Of a DNA stretch of 64,000 bases, positions 25,401 through 33,099 are shown in pieces (position 1 is the stretch's first letter; every line of letters begins with the position of its first letter). The notes beneath the pieces are model-generated. The model was not told where the DNA came from, did no database searches, and saw only the letters and a list, made by a program, of their open reading frames with translations. The position numbers were made by a program, and so were the translations under genes. The stretch is from positions 62,001-126,000 of the forward strand of contig JBAMJV010008959.1 of assembly GCA_037951105.1 (NCBI GenBank), read 5' to 3'. This stretch comes from Echinarachnius parma (lineage: Eukaryota; Echinodermata; Echinoidea; Clypeasteroida; Echinarachniidae).

Positions 25401-28400
25401 GGGATACAACAAGAATCTTAAAACCAATTTTGTGACTGAAATATTTTTACAGGTATACTATATTTGTAACAATTGTTTTATCTCATTTGTGTCATGTGGG
25501 AACTTTCCAACACCCATTCAAGTATTCTACTCTGCAATATGATGCAGAAAATGTTCATCTTAATTAATTACTACTTGCCTATCTTTTAGTTCATGAATAC
25601 ATTATATTTTGTTTTTATTTATTTTTCTATCTGTAGGTCATGAAGCAAAATCAATAGTGAACTTGAAGAGGACTGGCAAGTATGAGGAGTACAAAGATAA
25701 GGAAGCAGTTACCATGATGAGGAGCTGGGAGGAGAAAAAGATGCAAGAACATTCCCTACCAAAATGTGTGCAAAAACAGCTCCAAATCAAGAAGAAACTA
25801 GCTACAAACAAACATCTCTTTTTAGAATTCTATCTCTCCAATGAGTTTTGTATTAAAACACACATAATTATTTTATTTACACAAAGCTACATGTATTTGA
25901 ATTTGATACTATGAACAAAGTACTATTTAAAGTTTTTGTAAGAATCCGAATGTAACATTAATTGGATTATTGAACAAGTCAACAAATGACCATTTGGATT
26001 GATAGATCTCTACTCAATATTTGCCTGCTAAAATACTACAAATATTGAATCTAAATGCTTGCAAATAAACAGTTAACTGGTATTACAAATTATGCATTAT
26101 TAACCTACCACTTGATGAACTTTGGTGAACTATGGAATGTATCGGATAAGATATGTTTTCAAACAATTTTCATGTTTCAAGTTGTGAGTTAAAGAGTTTC
26201 TAGTTAAAGAATTTAAAAGTTAACAGTAATATGGATAGTTATGTTGATTTACTTGTAATTCCTAAGTATTACTTGTGATTTTGAGGCGAAGGGAGGGTAA
26301 AAAAATGATGTTTGGTAACTTTTACCTTTGCCCGGACAGAGTGTAACGTTACTAACCGTAACGTTACTAACCATGATTTTGGAGCCTAATGAAAAAAATA
26401 TGAGTCAAGATGCTTTAATTATTGGCTGAAACATGTGCCAACTAACTAGAAGTAAAATGAATATGGCACTTTGTTGGAATTATCTAAGGTTTTAGAAGAC
26501 TTCTCATTTGAAAACATTGATTTTTTTCCCATGTCCTTTTTTTGTAACGTTACTAACCGACAATAAAAGTTGCCATGGCGACGCGAATATTATTTCAATT
26601 GTGTTCATTTTTTTTTTGTATTATAGACCTAGGGTGGGTGAACATGTTGTATCATGATTGTGACTTGAAATGAATAGATGGTGGTGTTATAGTAGAATAT
26701 GTTATGAAAATATCCTCTAAATGTAACGTTACTAACCGTGGAATTGCCCTACAGCATAACAGGAAAAATCTTTACAAAAATCAGGGAAACATTGAAATTT
26801 GTGTTGTGTGAGTTGGCGTGACGTATCAAAATCAAGGAGCCACCAGCAGTGACTAAAGGCTAAAGGCATGGGGAAATATAAACTTATTTGGGAGGGGGGG
26901 CTGGTTTTCAAGCATTTGATTTTCGCTGATTCTGGTTACTATCTAGAATAGACCCCTTTATAAACTCACAAGCAATGTAGAATAATAGTTAAAAGAAACA
27001 ATTTTTCTGATTTACCGGAAATGAATGAAAGAATTAAATGACAAAAGATACTGATCACTACCATTATTTTTGTTTCAATTGATATGACACAATTATCAAA
27101 ATGACCCCAACTGACACCTCCATATTTCATATTTGTAATAATAATAATTAATAATAATAATGATGTATAAATAACGCACATATCACATATGTCTCTATGC
27201 GCTGGAAGAAGGTTTTGCATACTATACTGCAGGGCTCGACACTCGCACTGGCCCACTGGCCCGGGGCCAGTGAAATTGCACTTGGGGCCAGCAAAAATGT
27301 ATAAAAGTCATATTTTGGTGGCCCGATCGGGCAAGCAGATTTTCAACCCGACATTGACAAAATGAGAAATTGTTTTCTTTTATGGCATATGTGACCTTAC
27401 ACCACGAAACGACCAATAAGTCGGGGAAAATGATTGTGCTGCTTTTCATAAAATATTAAAATAGAAGTCATTACCTTTAACATGGTATATCATTCGTCAT
27501 ATTTGGACTAAGCAAACCCTCTCAAAATGAACACCAAATATTTGGAATATGGCTGAAGCATTTTTAAAATAAGGGAGAAACGGGCCATTTAAAAGATCAA
27601 TTTCCATTAAGGCGCTGTAATAAGATCACATTTATTAGATGAAAAAATAATATTTAAACATGATTTCCGACGCTCAAAATGTTACTGAAGCTAGATTACG
27701 ATATGCTTATTCAGAAAATACCAAAATCCTAAATTTCAAATTTTGAACAAAATTCGACTATTTTAGCTAATAAAAGAAAAACTACCACTGCGACATAACG
27801 GTCGTTTTGTGGTGTAAGGTCACATATATGCTTCATCTATAATAACAGGTTTGATTAGGAAAGAGTGATATTTTGAATTTTAAAAAGTTTACTCATAAAA
27901 TAACATTTTCGGGCCAGTAAATTTTCTTTCAGGCCACCAGAAAAGGGGAAGAAATTATTTCACTGGCCTGACCGGGCCACTGACAAAAAAGGCGAGTGTG
28001 GAGCCCTGTAATACTGTATTAATTACTACATGTACATGATGATGTATACTGCAATGTTTAACTTAAAATGTCTGATACAACAAGTTTTGATTTATTTGAC
28101 TTTTAAACTGGGATCCTACGGTCATATTCTGTACGATAATTTGTAAATAATTACCTGACGATTTTCCAATTTGTCCTGAGCTTTTTATTGAGATTTTTGA
28201 AACCATTTTGTGTTGAGAAAAGTTCCCTCTTTGACACATCGAAGACTATTGACGTTCGCTGGCTTTTGTCACCAACATCCTGGATTGAGAAAATTAAAGG
28301 GAATTGAAGATAATTGACTTGGTCTTACGAGTACGACATTAGGCGCTAGTGCGGCCTTTACAAATTTTAGTTTTATTCAATACCAACCAACTCAAATTGA

Positions 28401-28925
28401 AATTGATTTGATTTTGAGTTTTGACTTTTGACCAAATCTGAATTATTTCATTTTCAATCAAGTCAAACTCATACACTTTTATTTGAATATTGTTAACATT
28501 TTGTAGACATTTTTTTTCTTCATAACATCGTGACCGTGACATAAAGTAAAGTAAAGTATTGTACCACTTTTGTGTAGTTCATATTTTCAAAGTCAAACAC
28601 ATCACACATAATCACTCTTCATTCACGGCCGCGGCGAGGTGTGTAGAGCCAGCGCTCCAGTCCGCTAGCCCCCCGCGCACCAGACATTCGGGGTCGCATA
28701 AGCTGCAGTTATGCAGGCAGCTTGGTCGTCAATAACGCTTTCACTTGGTTACCACTTCCACGGCTCATATTCTTCATTCATTCCTGACCTATACATAAAA
28801 TATGGCATAATATCATCCGATATATATCCTTCATTCAATTCACACACTACAAATACAAAGAAAACCATTACATATGCAATAAAAAACATATTTATTTGAG
28901 CGCTTACCCTCGTTATCGGCGCCAT
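10063..28925 (-). CDS. IFT52: IFT52, intraflagellar transport protein 52 (13 coding exons)
   Basis: Core subunit of the IFT-B1 complex, which carries cargo in cilia; known orthologues are OSM-6 (C. elegans) and BLD1 (Chlamydomonas). I joined 13 exons by hand: 28908-28925, 28155-28279, 22590-22677, 21666-21795, 19517-19592, 18674-18742, 15652-15778, 14967-15122, 13864-14018, 12959-13046, 12430-12538, 11392-11537, 10063-10089. Every intron is GT-AG and every junction is in phase. The total is 1314 nt (437 residues plus stop), the same length as human IFT52 as I recall it. Hallmarks are AGPRDKFTA (N-terminal GIFT domain), YYKYFHPKEALVSNG, PFGATLNVAKPA, FPLNRPVCAFH, HMFSDQYIDKEEN, IDAEDPEISDY, LIQPQFE and the C-terminal DAKHILEYVFTQVVEFKKLNQ (region that contacts IFT46 in the family). 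The C-terminus (EDGDDEVM) differs from vertebrates. No clear X-box (RFX site) was found upstream. The identification is firm; exon 1 and exon 13 are the least certain parts. Confidence 0.96.
10376..10890. repeat. TTAA-family A element (full length)
   Basis: TTAAAGGGATAGTTGAGTAT ... ATACTCAACTATCCCTTTAA: near-perfect TIRs with TTAA at both ends. Interior words TTGATCAAAATCGGTT-like and AGCGCCCTCTTGAG mark the family, which has many copies here. Lies in the last IFT52 intron. Confidence 0.88.
11392..11537 (-). CDS. IFT52: IFT52 coding exon 12
   Basis: Residues 381-429, CTDDDLEYYVRECGDILGIN, then DAKHILEYVFTQVVEFKKLN: the C-terminal helical region that binds IFT46 in known complexes. Acceptor TTTCAG, donor CAG|GTAAGC. 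A 70-bp decayed copy lies at 11656-11725. Confidence 0.97.
11656..11725 (-). pseudogene. Ghost copy of IFT52 exon 12 (5' part)
   Basis: About 70 bp resembling the acceptor side of exon 12 plus its intron flank (AATTATTTCAG), with substitutions and a small deletion that breaks the frame. Lies ~120 bp upstream of the real exon. The acceptor AG is kept but no donor follows. Confidence 0.8.
11750..11977. repeat. Foldback element, ~50-bp TIRs
   Basis: TAAAGCCTGGCGCAGACAGA... pairs with ...TCTGTCTGCGCCGGGCTTA; second block CGACCCGATCCGACTGGTTT pairs with its complement. In the intron between IFT52 exons 11 and 12. Confidence 0.88.
12430..12538 (-). CDS. IFT52: IFT52 coding exon 11
   Basis: Residues 345-381, VFPPAFHELPPPSLDLFDLD then ESFSSEKARLAQITNK. 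Acceptor GCCTAG, donor GTGAGT, phase 1. Confidence 0.96.
12959..13046 (-). CDS. IFT52: IFT52 coding exon 10
   Basis: Residues 315-344, AYDSLSVKHEPLALIQPQFE then VPLPPLQPA, the proline-rich middle segment. Acceptor TTCCGCAG, donor GTAAGT, ends in phase 0. Confidence 0.96.
13150..13292. repeat. CCTGTCTATAAAGACC-type repeat fragment
   Basis: GTGGTCTTTGCAAGCACGTG... TAAAGACAGGTTTATT... related to the arrays at 9,236-10,015 and 22,030-22,350. Confidence 0.6.
13349..13583. repeat. CAT/CAC microsatellite
   Basis: (ATC)n alternating with (ACC)n blocks, then imperfect TCATCG units. In the intron between IFT52 exons 9 and 10. Any ORF here (poly-His, poly-Ser) is an artefact. Confidence 0.95.
13702..13785 (-). 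pseudogene. Ghost copy of IFT52 exon 9 (3' part with donor)
   Basis: About 84 bp matching the last half of exon 9 (FNTLFD...LYSLD segment) and its GTAAG donor, with several substitutions and a broken frame. Lies ~80 bp downstream of the real exon. Confidence 0.8.
13864..14018 (-). CDS. IFT52: IFT52 coding exon 9
   Basis: Residues 264-315, ISDYNFLPDTSKLADKLRTC, then NEETPRDFNTLFDNTLYSLD. Acceptor CATTTCAG, donor GTAAGA, phase 2. A copy of its 3' half with donor lies 80 bp downstream. Confidence 0.96.
14371..14432 (-). pseudogene. Ghost copy of IFT52 exon 8 (3' part)
   Basis: About 60 bp similar to the end of exon 8 (codons for VVLNAIDAEDPE), with changes at the donor. It is joined to an unrelated interspersed repeat (14,440-14,705). 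Confidence 0.72.
14436..14705. repeat. Interspersed repeat, copy 1
   Basis: Carries AAAGTGAGGCCTGTAAAGTG and the CTTTCCTGGTTAAAAAAGCG block also found, partly inverted, in 15,860-16,300. Confidence 0.65.
14967..15122 (-). CDS. IFT52: IFT52 coding exon 8
   Basis: Residues 212-263, GKLVVLGSVHMFSDQYIDKE then ENVKIMDVLFKWLTTDEV; 52 codons, phase 0 at both ends. The acceptor polypyrimidine tract is a run of C. Partial copies flank it on both sides (14371-14432 and 15263-15320). Confidence 0.97.
15263..15320 (-). pseudogene. Ghost copy of IFT52 exon 8 (5' part)
   Basis: About 58 bp similar to the beginning of exon 8 (GKLVVLGSVHMFS codons), with a 1-bp insertion and substitutions. Lies ~140 bp upstream of the real exon; complements the 3' fragment on the other side. 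Confidence 0.75.
15652..15778 (-). CDS. IFT52: IFT52 coding exon 7
   Basis: Residues 169-211, ALTYLYPFGATLNVAKPATA, then ILSTGTVCFPLNRPVCAFHS. Acceptor TTGCAG, donor AAG|GTAAAT, ends in phase 0. Confidence 0.97.
15860..16300. repeat. Interspersed repeat, copy 2
   Basis: Shares AAAGTGAGGCCTGTAAAGTG with copy 1, and AAAGCGAAAATGTGCGTCAG-type sequence in the opposite direction. In intron 7 upstream flank of IFT52 exon 7. Confidence 0.65.
16301..17222. other. Intronic, no gene seen
   Basis: Contains a T-run/G-run junction at ~16,491-16,520; otherwise AT-rich intron of IFT52. Confidence 0.5.
17223..17448. mobile_element. GGTACCCCGGGGTACC palindrome element, copy 1
   Basis: 226 bp with ends TGATGACA/TGTCATCA and three copies of the 16-bp perfect palindrome GGTACCCCGGGGTACC (or its core). 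Nearly identical to 23,744-23,964, so recently mobile. No ORF of substance. Confidence 0.85.
17449..18311. other. Intronic, no gene seen
   Basis: AT-rich IFT52 intron sequence without clear repeats. Confidence 0.45.
18312..18640. repeat. Foldback of the 'AAACCATGGTTT' family
   Basis: Left GAATTCACAACTTAGAATGT... AAACCATGGTTTAAATCATG; right AAACCAGGGTTTACAATAAA ... CCTTTGTGAATTC. Same family as 51,113-51,335 but more diverged. Confidence 0.75.
18674..18742 (-). CDS. IFT52: IFT52 coding exon 6
   Basis: Residues 146-169, AISLAAGKAIPGAGEEEAQN then DT and the first two bases of Gln. The acidic loop is shorter and more Glu-rich than the vertebrate version. Acceptor TGTTACAG; donor GTGAGA after ACA-CA, which fits the phase of exon 7. 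Confidence 0.9.
19517..19592 (-). CDS. IFT52: IFT52 coding exon 5
   Basis: Residues 121-146, VVRTSYYKYFHPKEALVSNG then ILNR, one of the most conserved IFT52 blocks. Acceptor CATTCAG, donor CAG|GTAATG, phase 2. Confidence 0.97.
19922..19944. repeat. G-run
   Basis: About 20 consecutive G; one of many long G/C homopolymers in the window. Confidence 0.95.
20020..21290. repeat. 'GGGCTCGACACT' repeat interrupted by TTAA-family B
   Basis: Starts CAGGGCTCGACACTAGC; holds an A-rich (AAAAAAT)n tract (20,240-20,300) and the CGGACGGAAGGACG / GGGCCCTTCGGGCC block (20,615-20,690). GGCAAGTAAAAG at 20,828 and GCTTGCCCGACCAGGCAG at 21,243 flank the inserted family B element. Confidence 0.6.
20839..21228. 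repeat. TTAA-family B element
   Basis: TTAAAGGGACTTAGTAACAT ... GTTACTAGATACCTTTAA. Contains a small perfect hairpin AAGAAAAACTCC/GGAGTTTTTCTT at ~21,006-21,033. Confidence 0.82.
21320..21557. mobile_element. Tc1/mariner-type MITE
   Basis: 238 bp; TIRs CAGGGTGGCCCAGAAATAAC / complement, ~31 bp and nearly perfect; flanked by TA on both sides, the usual mariner TSD. Inserted between ...CGGTTTA and TAGCGCCTTTCAC, i.e. in a SINE-like tail. No transposase. Confidence 0.88.
21666..21795 (-). CDS. IFT52: IFT52 coding exon 4
   Basis: Residues 78-121: FEAIKKYMESGGSVLVMVGE, then GGETKFDTNINFLLEEFGIM. Acceptor TTTTACAG, donor GTGAG, phase 1. A damaged copy of this exon lies just upstream at 21876-22032. 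Confidence 0.97.
21876..22032 (-). pseudogene. Ghost copy of IFT52 exon 4 with intron flank
   Basis: Duplicates 21,697-21,848, including ~50 bp of intron upstream of the acceptor (TTCATAATTGTTCATAAAA). A net ~10-bp deletion in the KYMESGG codons shifts the frame, and the 3' end including the donor is missing. The intron flank shows this is a genomic tandem duplication, not a retrocopy. Confidence 0.88.
22030..22350. repeat. CCTGTCTATAAAGACCAC tandem array
   Basis: Five or six degenerate ~55-60-bp units with AACCTGTCTnnnnAAAGACCACATTT, in the intron between IFT52 exons 3 and 4. Related to the array downstream of the gene. Confidence 0.78.
22590..22677 (-). CDS. IFT52: IFT52 coding exon 3
   Basis: Residues 48-77, NKDEITEEKLSTAKVFILAG then PRDKFTAPE, the hallmark GPR-KFTA loop. 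GCATGCAG acceptor, GAG|GTAATA donor, ends in phase 0. Separated from exon 2 by the transposon-filled 5.5-kb intron 2. Confidence 0.96.
22741..23632. mobile_element. TIR element with CGACTTACGCG motifs
   Basis: ACAGTCAACTTCGCGTAAGT ... ACTTATGCGGAGTTGACTGT; flanked by ATT on both sides. Six or more TCGACTTACGCGA-like words are clustered in both subterminal regions, as for transposase binding sites. The core ORF (23,141-23,419) has no recognisable domain. Confidence 0.85.
23744..23964. mobile_element. GGTACCCCGGGGTACC palindrome element, copy 2
   Basis: ~95% identical by eye to 17,223-17,448; differences include loss of one TGCA unit in the centre. Flanked by TA on each side. In IFT52 intron 2. 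Confidence 0.85.
24131..26750. mobile_element. 2.6-kb TIR element with GTAACGTTACTAACC motifs
   Basis: Ends AGGGCAATTCCATG and CGTGGAATTGCCCT are inverted copies. Inside are eight exact GTAACGTTACTAACC motifs at 24495, 24660, 24677, 24709 and 26343, 26358, 26544, 26723: four near each end and all in the same direction. GTAACGTTAC is itself palindromic. Lies wholly in IFT52 intron 2. Superfamily not recognised. Confidence 0.82.
25609..25914 (+). CDS. Small Lys/Glu-rich ORF inside the 2.6-kb element
   Basis: 101 codons; the central part (GKYEEYKDKEAVTMMRSWEE then KKMQEHSLPKCVQKQLQIKK) is strongly charged and helical. The upstream sequence TTTTTCTATCTGTAG looks like a splice acceptor, so this may be one exon of a transposon protein rather than an ORF by itself. 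No family recognised; may be chance. Confidence 0.25.
   Translation: MFLFIFLSVGHEAKSIVNLKRTGKYEEYKDKEAVTMMRSWEEKKMQEHSLPKCVQKQLQIKKKLATNKHLFLEFYLSNEFCIKTHIIILFTQSYMYLNLIL
27231..28011. repeat. Foldback, 'GGGCTC-ACACTCGC' ends, with nested second element
   Basis: AGGGCTCGACACTCGCACTG ... GGCGAGTGTGGAGCCCT; GGCCAGTGAAAT-type words recur near both ends. A second inverted pair, TATGTGACCTTACACCACGA ... TCGTTTTGTGGTGTAAGGTC, lies inside at 27,388-27,832, so one element is inserted in another or the arms are compound. Confidence 0.78.
28155..28279 (-). CDS. IFT52: IFT52 coding exon 2
   Basis: Residues 7-48, start of the GIFT domain (SIVFDVSKRELFSTQNGFKN, then KKLRTNWKI). Acceptor AATCCAG, donor CAG|GTAA, phase 2. 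Preceded by intron 1 of only ~630 bp. Confidence 0.93.
28908..28925 (-). CDS. IFT52: IFT52 coding exon 1 (start codon)
   Basis: Six codons (MAPITR) followed directly by GTAAGC. Chosen because exon 2 has no in-frame Met, this is a nearby upstream ATG with a strong donor, and the phase-0 junction gives an N-terminus of family length. A GAAAATATTT direct repeat lies about 10-45 bp upstream of the ATG. The transcription start is not visible. Confidence 0.75.
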
Positions 28926-29450
28926 AGTTGGCAAGCGGAAAATATTTCAGCCGAAAATATTTTCCCTCGGCAATGCAAACGTAGATGGCGCTATAACAAA
29001 TTCCTCTGAAAATCACCACTGGGTGTTTGTGTGTGTGTCACTTGTGTGTGTATGTTTGTTTGACTGGTTGACAAGTTTGCTTACTTGTTTATGATATTAA
29101 TTATGCAAAATTGAATTGAAAAAGAAAGAAAAAAACTTTTGTTGGAAGTTGGAACCAGTAAATCTCACGTCACTGAAAATTTATATTCTTCAATACTTCA
29201 TTGCAATACAACAACAAAAAATCATGTTTATAAAATACATGTGATAATAACTATGAGTTTACGTTCTGTATGCGAAATAAAAACTCAAACATTATGTTCT
29301 ACAACCTTTTGAACAGATAAGTAAATATGTGCTGCACTTGAAGAACAAAAGTAAAATTACAATCTGTAATTTTCCCTAGTTTGAAGATTTAATATGTATA
29401 ATTTATCAATTAAACACAAACAAAATCATCTAAAAACATTAACCCCAAGG
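28926..29450. other. Upstream flank of IFT52
   Basis: Contains the presumed promoter and 5'UTR, but I see no convincing TATA box, X-box or CpG island. A C-run/G-run cluster begins at ~29,460. Confidence 0.4.
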
Positions 29451-29459
29451 GGAGGGGAG

Positions 29460-29540
29460 AGGGGGGGGGGGGGGTGAATAACACATACGACCCCCCCCCC
29501 CCCCCCCCCCCCCCCCCCCACCGGTTTTTTTTTTTTTCTT
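29460..29540. repeat. G-run / C-run / T-run cluster
   Basis: GGGGG run (29,460-29,475), then more than 25 C (29,490-29,519), then T-run. Length in the assembly may be unreliable. Confidence 0.95.
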
Positions 29541-29937
29541 CGGCAGACCCCGGGAGACCCATATACTGTATCTTTTGGGAATAAAACTAAGGTCCCTCAT
29601 TTATTTAAAAAATCGCATTAATATTATGACCGGCTATAGCAAAACCCTGCATTGTCGGTAATTCATGTTTTGAAGAAGACCTATGTTTGTAAATTTGAAA
29701 CACTCATATATTTGCCACCAATAAATTTTACCAATTTGTTAGAACAAAGCATCAAATGCAAACTTGTGATGAGGCCTTTCTCAATTCTCATGGTATGAAA
29801 ATCTACATTTTGATTTTTACCGACAAGTGTACAGGGTCACTTTGCCTTAGCCGGTCATTGTTTAATAAATCAGCTTATATATAAATTATTTTCACTTTAT
29901 AATGTATGAGTGATTTCACTTAGCCCTATTATTTAGC

Positions 29938-30504
29938 TTAAAGGGGAATTCCACCCCAGAAATGTGATGTTTGCTATAAAATGAAGTGAATATGAAGAAT
30001 CATGATCGAAAATCTGAGCCAAAACGGTAGAGCAATAAAAAAGTTATGACAGGATGAACTTTGATCCGATTTTTAGTATCGTTCGCAATTGCTATCGATC
30101 GTGACGTCACTTGCGAGCTGCAGCCATTTTGACTTCTACATGGAAATTTAAAAAAATTTAAATTTTCTTAATAACAAAGCAAATTTATGAACTTACAAAT
30201 TCCAAAGAGGTTGGCCCATCGATATTCTTCTATGAATTCGTGAAAACAAGCAGAGAAAATTAGTTTTTAGCAACGAAAATGAGAAATAAGAGTATTTTCA
30301 TGTACTAAAGCCATGGTGAGTTGCTCGTCAATGATGTTGCATATGGCGGCAATTTTGAAACGATCGCTCATTACTACATGATGTTCAAATGGGTATAACT
30401 CCCGTGTTTCTTGTCCGATTTTGATCAAATTTTCACCAATGATGCCTCTTATTCTGCTTATTCAAATAACGAATGATTTTATCAGGCCCGGAATACCCCT
30501 TTAA
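29938..30504. repeat. TTAA-family C element
   Basis: TTAAAGGGGAATTCCACCCC ... GGCCCGGAATACCCCTTTAA. The right TTAA (30,501-30,504) is also the left TTAA of the next element. Includes a GTTTCTTGTCCGATTTTGAT block common to other copies. Confidence 0.85.
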
Positions 30505-31066
30505 AGGGATAGTTCAGTTTTGGTATAGAGGGCGCTGTACGAAATAATTTTTTTGTGAGGTAATGAAAAACTGAGTGTAAAATTTGAAAGAGCATACAAT
30601 TTTAATGGCAGAATAAACTTTATTTGATCAAAATCGGTTCAGAAACGGCTGAAATATCAATAAATATATCCGATCGGATTAAATCTGGGGCCCAGATTTA
30701 TTCGATGATTTTTTGAAAAATTAAAAAAATGCCTGCACTTTTTCAAAAATTGTCAAAAGAGGTTTTTAAATACAACTGTAGTTGTTGATGATCTCTCTTT
30801 CTAATCATTATTTCAACAAAACATCACATGCATAATTGTGTATGAAAAATGGATGAAAACATTTTTTTTTTAGACTGAGCGCCCTCTTGAGTTTTAATGG
30901 CTCTTTTAAAAAATGATAACAGGCTTTTTAATTAGTCGTTTGTAATTGTCTATACCTTGCGAGCGTGGTGGAGTTATAAATATTAGTTTGTAGTGTTATT
31001 GTGCATGAGTGTAGGTTTGGGTAACTAAAGCTCAGCCTTACCCAAACTGTACTACCCGGCCTTTAA
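30501..31066. repeat. TTAA-family A element
   Basis: TTAAAGGGATAGTTCAGTTT ... CAAACTGTACTACCCGGCCTTTAA. Contains GATCAAAATCGGTTCAGAAA and GAGCGCCCTCTTGAG. Confidence 0.87.
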
Positions 31067-31429
31067 TGAAACAATTAATGACATAGACCGTGGTAAACGG
31101 GGATGTTTGGGTAACGTTATTTTTTGCACGAAACGTAAACGAAGTAAATTGATCTACAACCCAACTACTAGTATACTAGAGCCTGAAGACACATTATAGG
31201 CAAACACCGTTGGGGTTGCTTTCTCGGCGACGTATGAAATTAAATTAAATCAAACTGTATAAAAACAAATCAACTAAATAAATTGCAATTGTTTACAATG
31301 AAATTGTAATAATTTGAGATAATTGAATAATTATTTATATAAAACAACCCTATTGGTCTAATAGATCAATGGTGTGTTGTGGCTCAGCGGTTGAAGTGTT
31401 TAGGGGGATGGACACACATTGCTGTTGTT

Positions 31430-31850
31430 GTTGTGGGGGCGGGGGCACATAATGTCCCATGGCCCATGCCCCCTTCCCGCGTATCGCCATTTGAACTAAG
31501 GGAAGGCGTCAAATTCATCACTGCCGTCCCGCTGCAGGATCCCGCTTGGGCCCGAGCCTGGCCGATCGGCAGGCCGCAGTATACCGCAGAACGCTTGAAA
31601 ACAATTTGTTTCCCCCGGTCCCCTGCAGGAGGACGGGAATGTACATGCATGGTCTTACCGCGGGGGAACGATATCGTTCCGCCGCGGGAGGCCGCGCCCA
31701 GGGCCCCGCCACCGTACGTACGTACGTCGGTGGTTTCACGTGCGTATGATAGTAATTGGACGTACACACTTTGTCTAGCTCATGCATGGCCTACCGCGGC
31801 CGAGCTACTATGCCGCGCCCTGGGCCTGGCCTGTCGATGCTGTTATTGTT
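31430..31850. other. GC/CpG-rich patch
   Basis: About 420 bp much richer in GC and CpG than surroundings, with short palindromes (GGAACGATATCGTTCC; CGTACGTACGTACG). Could be a CpG-rich promoter, an unknown first exon, or foreign/TE-derived DNA. An ORF of 157 codons crosses it on the + strand, but overlapping ORFs on both strands suggest composition, not selection. Confidence 0.5.
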
Positions 31851-32965
31851 AGCGTGATCCCCCTGGCCCTCAGGTAACATAACATCAACAGCTGACGCAA
31901 CTAACTCTAGCTCTGGTCAATTTTCAGCCTTTTTTGAAATAAGGTATGTATTTAACGCTACCCAGATTTGTTTGTATATTGACTCGTTTGTGTAAAAGAC
32001 TAACGTCTACTCTAGCCAAGATATGTCGTGAATTATTGGGTTATCCCGTTGTGTATTTCTTTATTTTTAAAGCATTTTTGAGATTGTGTTTGTAAAGGCT
32101 TCTGTAACACTCATTTGAAGGCACGACCCCCCCCCCCCCCCCCATTGCTTCCTCTTATATATAACTACGCCACACTTACTGAATCAAATTCAAATTCATG
32201 TGTTTCTTTATACGTCCATATTATTTACGTTGCTCATTTGTATTTGTATGAAGACATGCAATTCAGCCCTGTGGCTGCAAGTATTTTTAATGAATAAACC
32301 ATATTATTTCAAATCGTTATGTTTATACAAGTTGTTATTACTATTATGATTTCTAATTACAATAGTATGGTATGATAAGTATGAGCTACAAAAATCCTGA
32401 AACGGGAGTTAAGGCCGTCTAAGGAGCAGACTAAAACTACAAAATACGGGCTAAATACATGAACTTGGAGCTACCAAAGACCTACGGAAACCCTCAAATG
32501 GTGGTCAAGGAGCTGACTAGAAGAAGAATAATGGACTTGGCGCTACTCAACTACCTAGCCAAGTCATTTCGGGGGTCTATGGAGCCCTAATTTTTGAAAA
32601 TCGGTTATCTTGAGAGCGGCAATCGGGTGTGAAAAACGGGGGTCTTGTAAGGGGGTCTTGATCGTGTGCAGTAAAGCCAGATATGGGGGCAACTAATGCT
32701 ATGAATTTAATGCGGTGGCTTCTTGTTTCAAAATTCCGGTAAGATATTGTTTTATAAATCATAACTCTATCATCATTACATTTTGCACTATCGGAAAGTT
32801 TGTTAATTTATCTTTAATATGATATCTCATTTGTAATAATTATGGTACATGTGTGGGTGCAGTACAGGAATACTCTCAAACTTGTTGTATTGAACATAAT
32901 ATTATATCAAATTTCCCTAAACCTACCATGCCTACACAAACTGGCCAGAACTTCTGCCACATAAG
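31851..32965. other. Intergenic, no gene seen
   Basis: AT-rich, one C-run at 32,127-32,143. No supported coding signal. Confidence 0.45.
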
Positions 32966-33013
32966 CGCCCTCTTTGACAGTGTATGTAAACATACATTGT
33001 CAAAGAGGGCGCT
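32966..33013. repeat. Near-perfect small hairpin
   Basis: AAGCGCCCTCTTTGACAGTG pairs with CATTGTCAAAGAGGGCGCT; ~22-bp stem with a very short loop. The AGCGCCCTCTT word is the same as in family A elements, so it may be a terminal fragment of a repeat. Confidence 0.85.
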
Positions 33014-33099
33014 AATAGTAATAATTATGGCAGGGTATCTGTTAATCACATATCAAACGGCAAAACGGAGTGCTTTGCATGTCATTTTGAGCCCCATAC

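Noticed and set aside
31374..31400. Second tRNA-like promoter (TGGCTCAGCGG)
   Set aside because: A-box-like only; no B box within the next 100 bp.
31379..31852. 157-codon ORF on the + strand
   Set aside because: Overlaps comparably long ORFs on the other strand in a GC-rich patch; no domain, no splice or Kozak support. Kept only as a compositional feature.
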